From CTSoil-075 sp042610375 (GTDB lineage Bacteria; Bacillota; Negativicutes; DSM-13327): a stretch of 64,000 nucleotides of DNA. The stretch is taken from assembly GCF_042610375.1 (NCBI RefSeq), contig NZ_JBGJZL010000003.1:62001-126000 (forward strand), read 5' to 3'. Both the position numbers and the translations under genes were made by a program. The first letter of the stretch is position 1, and every line of letters starts with the position of its first letter. Of this stretch, positions 1 to 8,877 are shown piece after piece. The notes beneath the pieces are model-generated. The model was not told the DNA's origin. It ran no database searches and worked only from the letters and a program-made list of their open reading frames with translations.

Positions 1-1
1 G

Positions 2-874
2 CTGGCAGAGGGGCAGCACGTTGTTTGCTTGGATAACTATTTTACGGGATCAGAATCAAACATTAGCAGTTTACTCAGTAATCCATGCTTTGAACTTGTA
101 AGGCATGATGTAACAGTACCATACTATTTCGAAGTGGATGAGATTTATAATTTGGCGTGTCCTGCCAGCCCCGTACATTATCAGTACGATTCAATCCATA
201 CGATAAAAACAAGTGTACTGGGAATGATCAATGCACTTGATTTAGCCTGTCATTTAAGAGCAAAAGTACTACAAGCTTCTACTTCAGAAGTGTATGGAGA
301 CCCTTTAGTTCATCCCCAGCGGGAAGACTATTGGGGAAATGTAAATCCAATCGGCATACGCAGTTGTTATGATGAGGGCAAACGTTGTGCGGAAACCTTA
401 TGCTTTGATTATTTTCGTAGACATGATGTAGATGTTAAAGTCATCCGTATCTTTAATACCTATGGTCCTAATATGCACTCTAAAGATGGGCGAGTGGTGA
501 GCAATTTTATTGTGCAAGCATTAAAAGGAGAAGATATTACGATTTATGGTGATGGTCGACAAACAAGGTCTTTTTGTTATGTTGATGATCTAGTTGCGGG
601 TATGATCTCTATGATGCAAACAGAGAAGGGCTTTATCGGTCCAGTTAATCTAGGCAATCCGGGGGAATTCACTATCCTTGATTTGGCAGAAAAGGTCATA
701 GGACTGACGAGGTCAGTATCAAAGATCGTTTTTAAAACACTACCACTAGATGATCCCAAACAACGTCAGCCCAATATTTCTCGGGCAACGAGAAGATTGG
801 GCTGGGTACCTGAAATCTGCCTAGCAGAAGGACTTGAGCGCACTATTGACTACTTTAAGAAGGTGCTAGTATGA
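2..874 (+). CDS. UDP-glucuronate decarboxylase (UDP-xylose synthase), 5' end cut by window
   Basis: Extended short-chain dehydrogenase/reductase that would convert UDP-glucuronate to UDP-xylose with bound NAD, supplying a sugar for surface glycans. The reading frame is open from base 2 with no start, so the N-terminal Rossmann glycine motif lies outside the window; 290 residues are visible. The segment LDNYFTG is typical of the strand after the glycine loop in this family. The catalytic STSEVYGDP stretch and the YDEGK (YxxxK) motif are present, as is the family's IFNTYGP motif. The stop overlaps the next start (ATGA), so it is translationally coupled to the glycosyltransferase that follows. 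Other NAD-sugar epimerases are possible, but the overall match to the UXS branch is good. Confidence 0.88.
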   Translation: MAEGQHVVCLDNYFTGSESNISSLLSNPCFELVRHDVTVPYYFEVDEIYNLACPASPVHYQYDSIHTIKTSVLGMINALDLACHLRAKVLQASTSEVYGDPLVHPQREDYWGNVNPIGIRSCYDEGKRCAETLCFDYFRRHDVDVKVIRIFNTYGPNMHSKDGRVVSNFIVQALKGEDITIYGDGRQTRSFCYVDDLVAGMISMMQTEKGFIGPVNLGNPGEFTILDLAEKVIGLTRSVSKIVFKTLPLDDPKQRQPNISRATRRLGWVPEICLAEGLERTIDYFKKVLV

Positions 875-1785
875 GTGAAAATCCATTAACAACACCGATT
901 GTATTGATCATTTTTAATCGCCCTACTGTGACTCAGCAGGTGTTTAATGAAATACGCAGAGCCAGACCTACAAAATTATTAGTGATTGCTGATGGTCCGC
1001 GGCCAGATATGAAAGATGATGTGCAAAAATGTACAGCTGTGCGTAATATTATTGATCAAGTGGATTGGGAATGCCAAGTGCTCCGAAACTATTCTGATGT
1101 AAATCTTGGGTGTAAAAGGCGAGTTGCCAGCGGATTGGATTGGGTATTTGGCATGGTGGAAGAGGCAATCATCCTGGAGGATGATTGCTTGCCACATCCC
1201 ACATTTTTTCCCTTTTGTCAGGAACTATTGAAACGTTACCGCGATGATCAGCGTATAATGACCATTTCGGGTAATAATTTTCAATATGGACAAAGGCGAT
1301 CATCTTATAGTTACTATTTTTCTCGGTATGCTCATGTATGGGGCTGGGCCACATGGCGACGGGCGTGGAAATATTATCAGGTTGATATGAGCCTGTGGCC
1401 AGAGGTCCGTACAGGGCAATGGTTATTTGATATTTTAGGAAGTATGCGGGCCAATATTAAGAGTGGGCAATGCCATTTTGATGTTATGGGCAGTATGAAG
1501 GCCATTGAATATTGGTACAAAATTTTTGACTATACCTATGCGGGAAAAATTGATACATGGGACTACCAATTGATTTTTGCCAGTTGGCTGCAAAATGGTC
1601 TGCATATTTTGCCTAATATTAATCTAGTGTCAAATATTGGTTTTGGTGCAGATGCCACTCATACTAAAGTGGCGGGCAAATGTACCAATATTCCTGCAGA
1701 AGCAGTAGTATTTCCATTACAGCATCCAACCTTTATGGTTCGAGATGCTGCAGCTGATGATTATACACAGGTTACCCATTACTGA
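871..1785 (+). CDS. Glycosyltransferase, GT2/GNT-I-like (HlpA-type)
   Basis: A 304-residue cytoplasmic glycosyltransferase with a GT-A fold. The N-terminus (TPIVLIIFNRP) is the first nucleotide-binding strand, and IILEDDCLPHP near residue 100 supplies the acidic metal- and nucleotide-sugar-binding motif. The later YAHVWGWATWRRAW segment is characteristic of the family sometimes labelled hemolytic protein HlpA-like or GNT-I-like. There is no signal peptide or membrane segment. The start overlaps the preceding decarboxylase stop by four bases, and a GT4-GT41 fusion follows, so these look like one surface or flagellar glycosylation operon. Donor and acceptor cannot be read from the sequence. Confidence 0.82.
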   Translation: MSENPLTTPIVLIIFNRPTVTQQVFNEIRRARPTKLLVIADGPRPDMKDDVQKCTAVRNIIDQVDWECQVLRNYSDVNLGCKRRVASGLDWVFGMVEEAIILEDDCLPHPTFFPFCQELLKRYRDDQRIMTISGNNFQYGQRRSSYSYYFSRYAHVWGWATWRRAWKYYQVDMSLWPEVRTGQWLFDILGSMRANIKSGQCHFDVMGSMKAIEYWYKIFDYTYAGKIDTWDYQLIFASWLQNGLHILPNINLVSNIGFGADATHTKVAGKCTNIPAEAVVFPLQHPTFMVRDAAADDYTQVTHY

Positions 1786-1814
1786 ACTATGAATATAACA
1801 AGGAGATGAGAAAT

Positions 1815-4800
1815 TTGCGCATAGTTCATGTTAATCTGTTTGATGCCCTGGGAGGTGCGGCTAGCACCGCCTGGACACTGATGAATCACATGTCTAAGCA
1901 GGGGCATGATGTACATATTTTTGCTCATCGCAAAACCACTGATGATCCTCGGGTGATTCCTTTAGCATTTCCTCAGACTGGCTGGCAGAAAAAGCTGCTA
2001 ATAGAAGAGTCAAAGCGAGGTTTGTTTGATGTATATTCTGCTGCTCTCTTACAGGTACTAGAACATCCCTTGTTCGAACAGGCTGACCTACTTCATCTGC
2101 ACTGTATTAATGGGGGATATTTTTCTTTTTTGCTATTGCCGTTTTTGACCGCCAAACCGACAATATGGACGCTGCATGATCCTTTGGCTTTTACAGCAGG
2201 TTGTTATAATACAGATGATTGTAGTGGTTGGCAGCATGAGTGGTGCGCTCATTGTCCACTGGATAGGAAAGGAGCTCCCATTAAACCTCAAAGAGAGCTC
2301 ATGCAACTTCTCAAAGCATCTATATACAAAATGGCTGATTTTATGGCTGTATGTCCTTCTCAGTGGCTGCAAAAGCAAGTCAAGTCAAGTATCTTAAAGA
2401 ATCATGATATCCGGCTTATTCCCTATGGTATTGATCTTAAGCTATATAGCCCTGGGAATAAACAGGCCATTCGCACTAAGCTAGGGTTACCTGCTGATCA
2501 GCAGATTATTATGTTTGCAGCACAAGGTGGCTTTAATGATCCACGCAAAGGCGGCAAATTTTTAATTGAAGCTCTGCAAAAACTTCATGACAAGTATCCA
2601 GAACTTTTATTGCTCAATATTGGTACGGTTGATCAGTCGGTTGCGAGGCATTTGCCTGTTCAACGTATTGATCTGCCTTTTATTAATGAGAAAGAAAGAT
2701 TAGCTGAGTATTATCAGGCGACTGATCTATTTATTACACCGGCTGTGTCAGAAAATCTCGGCCTTACGGCCATTGAAGCTTGTGCATGCGGTACGCCAGT
2801 TGTTGCTTTTGATGTTGGGGGTACGCCGGAAATTATTAAGCATAAGGAAACTGGATATTTAGCGACAAAAGGCGATAGTGGAGACCTTGCCCAAGGTATT
2901 GCATATTTTCTTGATGATGCAGCCATGCGCCAATCTACTGGAGAAGCAGCACGGCGAAGGGCTGTTGAAAAATTTAGCGATCAGCGTATGGTTGATGATT
3001 ATACTTATTTATATGAGGAATTAAAGCGTACTAAGGGCTGGGTTATCGGTACTGATATACTGTCGATACGCCCAAAGAATATTGCCGAATTTGTAGAAAA
3101 TGCTAAAATATCTGGTGGTTGGGATCATGTATGGCATGAGTTTTGGCAAGTCTATAAGACCTATTCTCCACAAGAAGCAGTGGCTAGAAATATATTTGTT
3201 GATGAGTGTTATAGCTGTTGTCTGACAATGATTGATGTGGAAAATAACAAGGATGTTTTGTGGAAGGTTATTGAAGATTGGCCTATTTATCGTTATATGC
3301 CAGCACGCTCTGGAGATTTGCCAGCAGAAGAGGCCAAGGCACTGTTTGAGTTTTCCTGTATCTTACGAAGGAAAATTCACGAGTATCTTGTGCAGACACC
3401 TTTTTCTCAAATGACAGTTTTAGAAAGCAAAGGGGAAGCATCGATCATTAATGTATGGTGGCATGTATTTTTAAATTATTTTTCAATGTTAAATTTAGAA
3501 GGCAATCGTCAAGGTCTTCAACAGGAATATGATAAAGAATTTTTTGCTAATGACTATGAGAAAAATAAGTATATTAATTTGCTCTTGGCAAGCATGTATT
3601 ATCCTTTTAATGCAGAGAAGTTTGATATTGATCTTATTACGTTGTGGAATGAATCCAATATCCCTAATTGCTATAAAGTGATTCTTAGCTTTTGGCTGAC
3701 GAATATACCTTACTATAGCATCGAACAAAGTCAACGTGGACGGTTGCTTAAGACTGTGGCTGATCTATGCCAGATTACAGTACCGTCTCTTTTTGTTGAT
3801 TCTATGGTTAATCACGTTTCCCATAGTTTTTGGATTGCGTCCTATGCTGGTGGAAACAATGTAGCATCATTGTCAGCTTTTGGTGACTTTATTGCGGTCC
3901 ATATGTCACGTATTTACCCTCAATACTCTTCCTGCACGCCGAGGCTGGGCAAGGAAGGGGATAAGGTACGCATTGGCTATATATCAGGATGTTTTTATCA
4001 CCAGTCTGTTAGTTACTATATGGTGAATAGAGTCATTCATCATGATCGAGAAAAATTCGAAGTCTATGTATTTGCTTTAGGGGAACATTACGATGACATG
4101 ACCACTGTATTTTCGGAAAATGCCAAGTATTTTCAGCGATTTCCCAAAGTTGATAATCTCCAGGCAATTGCCCAAAGTATTGTAGATGCTAAACTGGATA
4201 TTCTGATTTATGCGGAAATTGGCATGGATCCAGCGATCTACATGTTGGCAGGTATGCAACTTGCGCCTATTCAGTGCGCTATGGTGGGGCATGGCACAAC
4301 AACTGGTTTGCCGACAATACAATACTATATCAGTGGGGATTTTGAACCCTTTAATGCTCATTTTCATTATCGTGAAAAGTTGATCAGGCTGCCCAATCTA
4401 GGCGCTGCTCAATATCCTCCTCCCCTTGGCAGTTGTATGACTTCTACGCGAAGCGACTGGAAAATACCAGAAGATGCCATTCTTTTTGTTTCTTGTGCCA
4501 ATGGTATCAAACATGTTCCAGAGCGAGACCGCATTTTGGTGGAGATATTAAAGAGAGTGCCTAATGCTTGCATCGCCATAAAACCATATAACTCCTATGA
4601 TACTGGCCATCAAATGGACACACGAATCATAGCGGCAGCCAAGGAGGCAGGAGTTGAGAAACGTCTATTTATCGTACCACCACTCAAACATGTCGGACCT
4701 CTTTTGTCTATTGCTGATATCCAGCTTGATACCTATCCTTATGGTGGCTGGACGACGAATATGGAGGCTTTGTATATGGGGCTGCCGATTGTTACACAAG

Positions 4801-5051
4801 AAGGGGATATGGCACGTAGCCGTTGGGGGGCTCATATGCTAAGAGCTCTTGGAGTATATGAGGGGATTGCTAATAATGCAGAGGAATATATTGAATGGGC
4901 AGTACGGTTTGCTCGGGATAGGAAACTCAGGCACTATGTAAGAGAGAGAATCATGCGCCAAAGCAAACCGATTCTTTTTAATGGGGCGTCAGCTCAAGCT
5001 GAGTATGAAGATGTATTGCTACAAATTTTTGCGAAAAATAAGCAGTCATAA
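1815..5051 (+). CDS. GT4 glycosyltransferase fused to GT41 (O-GlcNAc transferase-like) domain
   Basis: About 1078 residues with two glycosyltransferase modules. Residues 1 to about 400 are a GT-B, GT4 enzyme (N-terminal IVHVNLFDALGGAAST; donor-site ENLGLTAIEACACGTPVV). Residues about 400-710 form an unassigned, mostly helical linker. Residues about 715-1075 resemble the catalytic half of O-GlcNAc transferase/SPINDLY proteins (RIGYISGCFYHQSVSYY, a Y-P-Y-G-G-W segment, a final helix). AGGAG ends one base before the ATG at 1806, too close to use, but it is well spaced for the in-frame TTG at 1815, which restores the usual GT4 N-terminus. A role in glycosylating proteins such as flagellin or surface proteins is inference from GT41 chemistry and from the flagellar genes near the window end. 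Confidence 0.85.
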   Translation: MRIVHVNLFDALGGAASTAWTLMNHMSKQGHDVHIFAHRKTTDDPRVIPLAFPQTGWQKKLLIEESKRGLFDVYSAALLQVLEHPLFEQADLLHLHCINGGYFSFLLLPFLTAKPTIWTLHDPLAFTAGCYNTDDCSGWQHEWCAHCPLDRKGAPIKPQRELMQLLKASIYKMADFMAVCPSQWLQKQVKSSILKNHDIRLIPYGIDLKLYSPGNKQAIRTKLGLPADQQIIMFAAQGGFNDPRKGGKFLIEALQKLHDKYPELLLLNIGTVDQSVARHLPVQRIDLPFINEKERLAEYYQATDLFITPAVSENLGLTAIEACACGTPVVAFDVGGTPEIIKHKETGYLATKGDSGDLAQGIAYFLDDAAMRQSTGEAARRRAVEKFSDQRMVDDYTYLYEELKRTKGWVIGTDILSIRPKNIAEFVENAKISGGWDHVWHEFWQVYKTYSPQEAVARNIFVDECYSCCLTMIDVENNKDVLWKVIEDWPIYRYMPARSGDLPAEEAKALFEFSCILRRKIHEYLVQTPFSQMTVLESKGEASIINVWWHVFLNYFSMLNLEGNRQGLQQEYDKEFFANDYEKNKYINLLLASMYYPFNAEKFDIDLITLWNESNIPNCYKVILSFWLTNIPYYSIEQSQRGRLLKTVADLCQITVPSLFVDSMVNHVSHSFWIASYAGGNNVASLSAFGDFIAVHMSRIYPQYSSCTPRLGKEGDKVRIGYISGCFYHQSVSYYMVNRVIHHDREKFEVYVFALGEHYDDMTTVFSENAKYFQRFPKVDNLQAIAQSIVDAKLDILIYAEIGMDPAIYMLAGMQLAPIQCAMVGHGTTTGLPTIQYYISGDFEPFNAHFHYREKLIRLPNLGAAQYPPPLGSCMTSTRSDWKIPEDAILFVSCANGIKHVPERDRILVEILKRVPNACIAIKPYNSYDTGHQMDTRIIAAAKEAGVEKRLFIVPPLKHVGPLLSIADIQLDTYPYGGWTTNMEALYMGLPIVTQEGDMARSRWGAHMLRALGVYEGIANNAEEYIEWAVRFARDRKLRHYVRERIMRQSKPILFNGASAQAEYEDVLLQIFAKNKQS

Positions 5052-5199
5052 GCACATTTTCTAAGTTGTTGAATATCTTATAGTACAAATCAGGGGGAAG
5101 AAAAGCAGGCACACGAAGCTTCAGAGACGATGTAATCACTTTGTTCGATGCGTTAGTTGAACATCCTTAGTGTAATTTGCATAATAGGAGGTTGACCTT

Positions 5200-5757
5200 A
5201 TGGAAATAGAGAAAATTTTGGGTGTAGAACAAATTGTTTACCAAGGTGAAGACAGTGAACAGAAGATTTATGTATTGCCTGATGAAGAGGCTCTAGAGCA
5301 AGTATTAGCTAAGTTACGAGAGGGTGGGTTGAGTGACACCATTCAGCTATCTTTGTCCCAAGGCAGGGCAGGGCAAGAGAGCGAGCACCATGATACTGTT
5401 CTCGATGATATAGCCGCCCGTCTCCAAACAATCACCAATTCACCGACTACTAATCCCTTAGCTCATACTATGAGCAAAGTCGAAGAATTATTGGGTGACT
5501 ATTTGGCTGTTGATGGTGAACAAAAAGTGTATGTACTACCCAATGATCTTAATATTGAACAAATTTTAGATAGTGTGGCAGGCATTAGAACAGGAGAAAT
5601 CACACAGAGTCAGATGTGGCGTAAAACCGATGTTACGATTGATAATAAGGAACAAAGTAAGATATTAGAAGAAATTACTACCTGCGTTCAGACGATGGAT
5701 AAGAGACTACGGCGACTGGAATATTTATTAAATCAAGTAGCAGATCAAGATAAATAA
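5200..5757 (+). CDS. Hypothetical protein with two imperfect repeats
   Basis: A 185-residue soluble acidic protein preceded by a strong AGGAGG. It contains two related units. The first, near residues 5-40, carries QKIYVLPDEEALEQVL; the second, near residues 95-130, carries QKVYVLPNDLNIEQIL. Each follows a short lead-in with an acidic-Gly-Glu turn. The C-terminal 30 residues (ILEEITTCVQTMDKRLRRLEYLL) look coiled-coil. I do not recognise a family. It lies between the glycosylation genes and a convergent Cys-rich gene and shares a bidirectional terminator with the latter. An adaptor or scaffold role would only be a guess. Confidence 0.6.
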   Translation: MEIEKILGVEQIVYQGEDSEQKIYVLPDEEALEQVLAKLREGGLSDTIQLSLSQGRAGQESEHHDTVLDDIAARLQTITNSPTTNPLAHTMSKVEELLGDYLAVDGEQKVYVLPNDLNIEQILDSVAGIRTGEITQSQMWRKTDVTIDNKEQSKILEEITTCVQTMDKRLRRLEYLLNQVADQDK

Positions 5758-5780
5758 GCGAGTGATGAGAATTAAGTAAA

Positions 5781-5807
5781 GAGCAGACCCAAAGGTCTGC
5801 TCAGTTT
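5781..5807. terminator. Bidirectional hairpin between convergent genes
   Basis: GAGCAGACC and GGTCTGCTC form a perfect 9-bp stem with a four-base loop, between the stop of the repeat protein on the plus strand and the stop of the Cys-rich gene on the minus strand. A short T stretch follows on the plus strand and A-rich sequence precedes it, fitting termination in both directions. Confidence 0.7.
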
Positions 5808-5812
5808 CATTC

Positions 5813-6565
5813 TTAGAAGCCGGGTGGGCAGGGAAGAGGCACACAAGGACCGATTTTGTGGGTATTATTGAAGATGTCTGGAATCGTGAAGGAAACAAAG
5901 CCTTGAGTTCTCTGAACAGCATTTAGCTCGTAAGGACGTATGCCATCGATCCACAGATTTTCATGTTTCCAAAGTTTATCAATGATCTTGCCGGTTATAA
6001 CGATTTGGGTAGTACCGTTGAAAAGTTGGAAAAAAGCTCTCAGTTGGATGACTAGGCAAGAACCATCAATCTCTGCTAACGCATTTTGCAAGGCATCAAG
6101 AGAAATTGGTGTTGTGCAGTCAGGGAAGGCGAAGAATGTGTTAAAGTTTACGCCGATGGTTAAAGGGATGAGAATATTGCCGTTGTTGATTGTTGCAGCA
6201 AGAACGAGTATTTGAATTTGTACGTTTACAGATTGGCAAGAACCATCTAAGACTTCTTGGGCGCACACAACAAAAACTCTAGGTGTTACATTTGTATTAA
6301 TGATTGGCAAAGTAATTCCTGATCCCAAGCGGCATGGCCCGATCGGCGGATAGTTAAAGCATTGAGTAAACTCGCAGGTATCACCGGCTACACCAATAAG
6401 ACGTACTTCTTCCACACAAACATCATGGCATGTGCATGGTAGAGTGGTAGGGATACACACTCCTAAATTAGGGGAACAGGCGGCAGTTGGGATCCCTGAG
6501 CACAGAGTACATTGTCGTGTCTCCGTTGCACAAAAATCAGGGACTTCAAAATTTTGACTGTTCAT
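5813..6565 (-). CDS. Cysteine-rich hypothetical protein, possibly spore or surface associated
   Basis: About 250 residues. The start is placed at 6565 because an AGGAGG sits about nine bases upstream on the minus strand; longer readings have no such signal. There is no signal peptide. The N-terminal 100 residues hold more than ten cysteines in pairs or short spacings (CATETRQCTLC, CTCHDVC, then single Cys near FTQCFNYPPIGPC). The middle is hydrophobic beta-rich sequence, a W-rich patch (KLWKHENLWIDG) follows, and the protein ends in a Cys-Pro-Pro-Gly-Phe tail. Such Cys-rich proteins without a leader are common among spore-coat or exosporium components of spore formers, but I recognise no named domain, so that role is inference. 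Confidence 0.6.
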   Translation of the reverse strand: MNSQNFEVPDFCATETRQCTLCSGIPTAACSPNLGVCIPTTLPCTCHDVCVEEVRLIGVAGDTCEFTQCFNYPPIGPCRLGSGITLPIINTNVTPRVFVVCAQEVLDGSCQSVNVQIQILVLAATINNGNILIPLTIGVNFNTFFAFPDCTTPISLDALQNALAEIDGSCLVIQLRAFFQLFNGTTQIVITGKIIDKLWKHENLWIDGIRPYELNAVQRTQGFVSFTIPDIFNNTHKIGPCVPLPCPPGF

Positions 6566-6710
6566 TATAATAAAATCCTCCTTTAAAATTTTGGTGCTTT
6601 TGATAATGAGCAAAGGGCTATATTCTGTTGGCATATCATATTTCTATGTTCCTAATACATAGTATGTTTTTTACAGTAAGATGTGACATTACTAATAGAA
6701 AAAACGATAT

Positions 6711-6733
6711 TTAATTGTTATGTTAACAATTAA
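6711..6733. repeat. Interrupted palindrome in divergent intergenic region
   Basis: TTAATTGTTA and TAACAATTAA form a 10-bp inverted repeat with a 3-bp spacer, between the Cys-rich gene (minus) and the CAP-domain gene (plus). It could be an operator for either gene. The rest of this 350-bp spacer is AT-rich with nothing else I can name. Confidence 0.35.
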
Positions 6734-6914
6734 AATCTTGTTAATTAGTGCCATATGGTAGAAAATGTTTACATAACGAAGAAATGCTGATGATTTACAT
6801 GCTAATATAAGATAAGGCTTGTTGAAGCCGGAATTCAGGAGATGCAAAGATTCATAAGAACCAATATAATAAGAAATGTGAAACTGACATTAATTTTTAA
6901 AGGAGGAGTCTATT

Positions 6915-7571
6915 ATTATAAAATCACATAAATTCCTTTTAGCAGCAGTAACTGCAGTGCTTATAGGCACCTCGACAGCACCTGCCGCAGCAGCAAATAC
7001 GATAACGATTAATCAACCTAAAATTTCAACATCTACGCCTACTCAGGTATATTTTGGTTCCAAGCCAATTACCGTAAAACCAGTGACAAAACCCACCCCA
7101 ACTCCAATACCGACTCCGACTCCGGTGCAAACTCCAGCACCTACCCCAACACCCACACCAGTAAGCAGCTCTAGTAATTTGCCTACGTCCCTTACGGCTA
7201 TGGAACAACAAATGGTAGACTTGGTAAACCAAGAACGTGTTAATCAAGGTTTGAAACCTTTAGAGGTTGATATGCGTTTGGTGAAAGCTGCCAGATTAAA
7301 GAGTCAGGATATGATTGACAAAAATTACACGGGTCATATTTCACCCACATATGGTTCGCCTTTTGATATGTTAAAATCAATGGGCATTACCTATAAAACT
7401 GCTGGTGAAAATATTGCAGGGGCGGGTACTGTAGAACGCGCCCATACCAATCTAATGAATTCAGCTGGACACCGTGCTAATATTCTCTATACTCAGTACA
7501 CTAAAATTGGTATTGGCATTATACAAGGTGGACCTTATGGTTTGATGATCACACAAATCTTTATGGGCTAA
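6915..7571 (+). CDS. Secreted CAP (SCP/PR-1, YkwD-like) domain protein, probable ATT start
   Basis: A secreted protein of about 218 residues. Residues 1-28 form a signal peptide (IKSHKFLLAAVTAV, then small residues and PAAAA). Residues about 55-75 are a Pro-Thr linker of repeated PTP units, a likely wall or matrix spacer. Residues about 90-218 are a CAP domain with GHISPTYGSPFDML, AGENIA, AH, and SAGHRANIL motifs. No ATG, GTG or TTG lies in frame early enough to include the signal peptide's charged N-region: the first is GTG at 6957, inside the hydrophobic core. AGGAGG at 6901-6906 is ideally spaced from ATT at 6915 (ATT at 6912 and ATA at 6918 are alternatives). CAP proteins of this type are common in Firmicutes; the exact activity is unknown. 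Confidence 0.78.
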   Translation: MIKSHKFLLAAVTAVLIGTSTAPAAAANTITINQPKISTSTPTQVYFGSKPITVKPVTKPTPTPIPTPTPVQTPAPTPTPTPVSSSSNLPTSLTAMEQQMVDLVNQERVNQGLKPLEVDMRLVKAARLKSQDMIDKNYTGHISPTYGSPFDMLKSMGITYKTAGENIAGAGTVERAHTNLMNSAGHRANILYTQYTKIGIGIIQGGPYGLMITQIFMG

Positions 7572-7603
7572 TTTTAAGCGGATAAATTCATATATGATTG
7601 AAT

Positions 7604-7642
7604 AAAAGTAAGGCAGCATCTAGAATGCTGCCTTACTTTTAT
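7604..7642 (+). terminator. Rho-independent terminator after CAP gene
   Basis: A perfect 16-bp stem (AAAAGTAAGGCAGCAT and its complement) with a five-base loop, ending in a T run. It separates the CAP-domain gene from the exporter genes. Confidence 0.85.
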
Positions 7643-7738
7643 TGACGTGGCTGAGAAATCCAATTGACCCCATAGTCAAAAGACCATACAATAGAAGGAG
7701 AAACCTGTTATTTTATTCAGTACATATGGAGGTGTCTT

Positions 7739-8839
7739 ATGTCAGTTCAGACGATCGGTGCCAAAATCTATCAATATAAAAAAATACTACTTGTTTTTAT
7801 TATTCTAACTGTGGCAGCTAAATTTGGAGTGTCCATGTATAATGAAAAAAATAAACCCACAATGACTGGACAACTCATTGGTGTGGAGCGCGGGGATATT
7901 GTAGCTCTAGTTTCAGCAACAGGTACGATCAAACCTGTGACTATGATTGATGTGAGTTCTAAAGTAACTGGTCTAATTAAAGAAGTGAAAGTGAATGAAA
8001 ATCAGCAAGTAAAGGCCGATCAGATACTCATTTTACTTGATGACAAACATGTGAAGGCCCAAGTCTCTCAGAATCAGGCGAAGCTATCAAATGCGATGGC
8101 TAACTATCAACGCAGCTTAAAGCTCAATAGCATTGGTGCCATATCGAATCAGCAACTTGATGCAGCGCAAATGGACTATAGTGTAGCGCAAGCGGCCTAT
8201 GATGATGCCATATCACAACTTGATGATACTGTAATTAAGGCACCGATTGATGGTGTGATTATTGGTAAACCAATTCCTGCAGGACAAACGGTGGCTCCAG
8301 GTATTTCAACCCCTATGGTACTCATGAGTGTCGCTGATTTATCTAAAATGCAAATTGAAGCTCAAGTTGATGAATCGGATATTGGTAAAATTATGATTGG
8401 ACAAAAAACTATTTTTACAGTTGATGCCTATATGGGTAAGAGTTTCACGGGGCATGTTTCTGATATTTCACAACGGGCTAACATTCAGCAGAACGTTGTA
8501 TATTATACAGTGACGATTGATGTTGATGCGCCAGAGAACCTATTAAAGCCAACCATGACAGCGAGAGTTTCGATTACGATTGGTGAAAGTAAGAATGCCA
8601 TGATAGTTCCATTATCCGCAATTAAGGATAATAAAGGAACTCAATATGTACAGATGATGGTGAATAATAAGGTTGAAAAGAGAACGGTCATAACAGGACT
8701 CAATAGTGAAGATAAAGTAGAAATTTTGAGTGGATTATCAGATGGAGAACAATTTTTGATGCCGCAATCCAAAGTAACATCACAAACACCAGATGCTACG
8801 AAGGGATCTAGTACGATGCGTAGTGTACTCGGTCGCTAA
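7739..8839 (+). CDS. Periplasmic adaptor (HlyD/MacA/YknX-like) of an ABC exporter
   Basis: A 366-residue membrane-fusion protein. One N-terminal membrane anchor (residues about 12-30) is followed by a barrel-sandwich (biotinyl-lipoyl-like) half containing VSATGTIKPV and VKVNENQQVKADQILILLDD. A coiled-coil hairpin (residues about 105-150) precedes the second half (TVIKAPIDGVIIGK) and the beta-barrel domain. It would link an inner-membrane MacB-type permease to export of a peptide, lipid or drug. The start has GGAGGTG upstream. The permease gene begins 38 bases downstream. In YknXYZ-type systems an ATPase gene normally sits between these two; it is absent here. Confidence 0.87.
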   Translation: MSVQTIGAKIYQYKKILLVFIILTVAAKFGVSMYNEKNKPTMTGQLIGVERGDIVALVSATGTIKPVTMIDVSSKVTGLIKEVKVNENQQVKADQILILLDDKHVKAQVSQNQAKLSNAMANYQRSLKLNSIGAISNQQLDAAQMDYSVAQAAYDDAISQLDDTVIKAPIDGVIIGKPIPAGQTVAPGISTPMVLMSVADLSKMQIEAQVDESDIGKIMIGQKTIFTVDAYMGKSFTGHVSDISQRANIQQNVVYYTVTIDVDAPENLLKPTMTARVSITIGESKNAMIVPLSAIKDNKGTQYVQMMVNNKVEKRTVITGLNSEDKVEILSGLSDGEQFLMPQSKVTSQTPDATKGSSTMRSVLGR

Positions 8840-8877
8840 AAAATGAGTGATGAGGGGAAGGACGAGGAGGTGCTCGC

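Noticed and set aside
5069..5199. A riboswitch ahead of the repeat protein gene
   Set aside because: No conserved c-di-GMP, cobalamin or other aptamer core could be seen in this leader.
7085..7160. A CRISPR-like or tandem repeat array
   Set aside because: The repeated CC-A-AC-C units encode the Pro-Thr linker of the CAP-domain protein and have no spacers.
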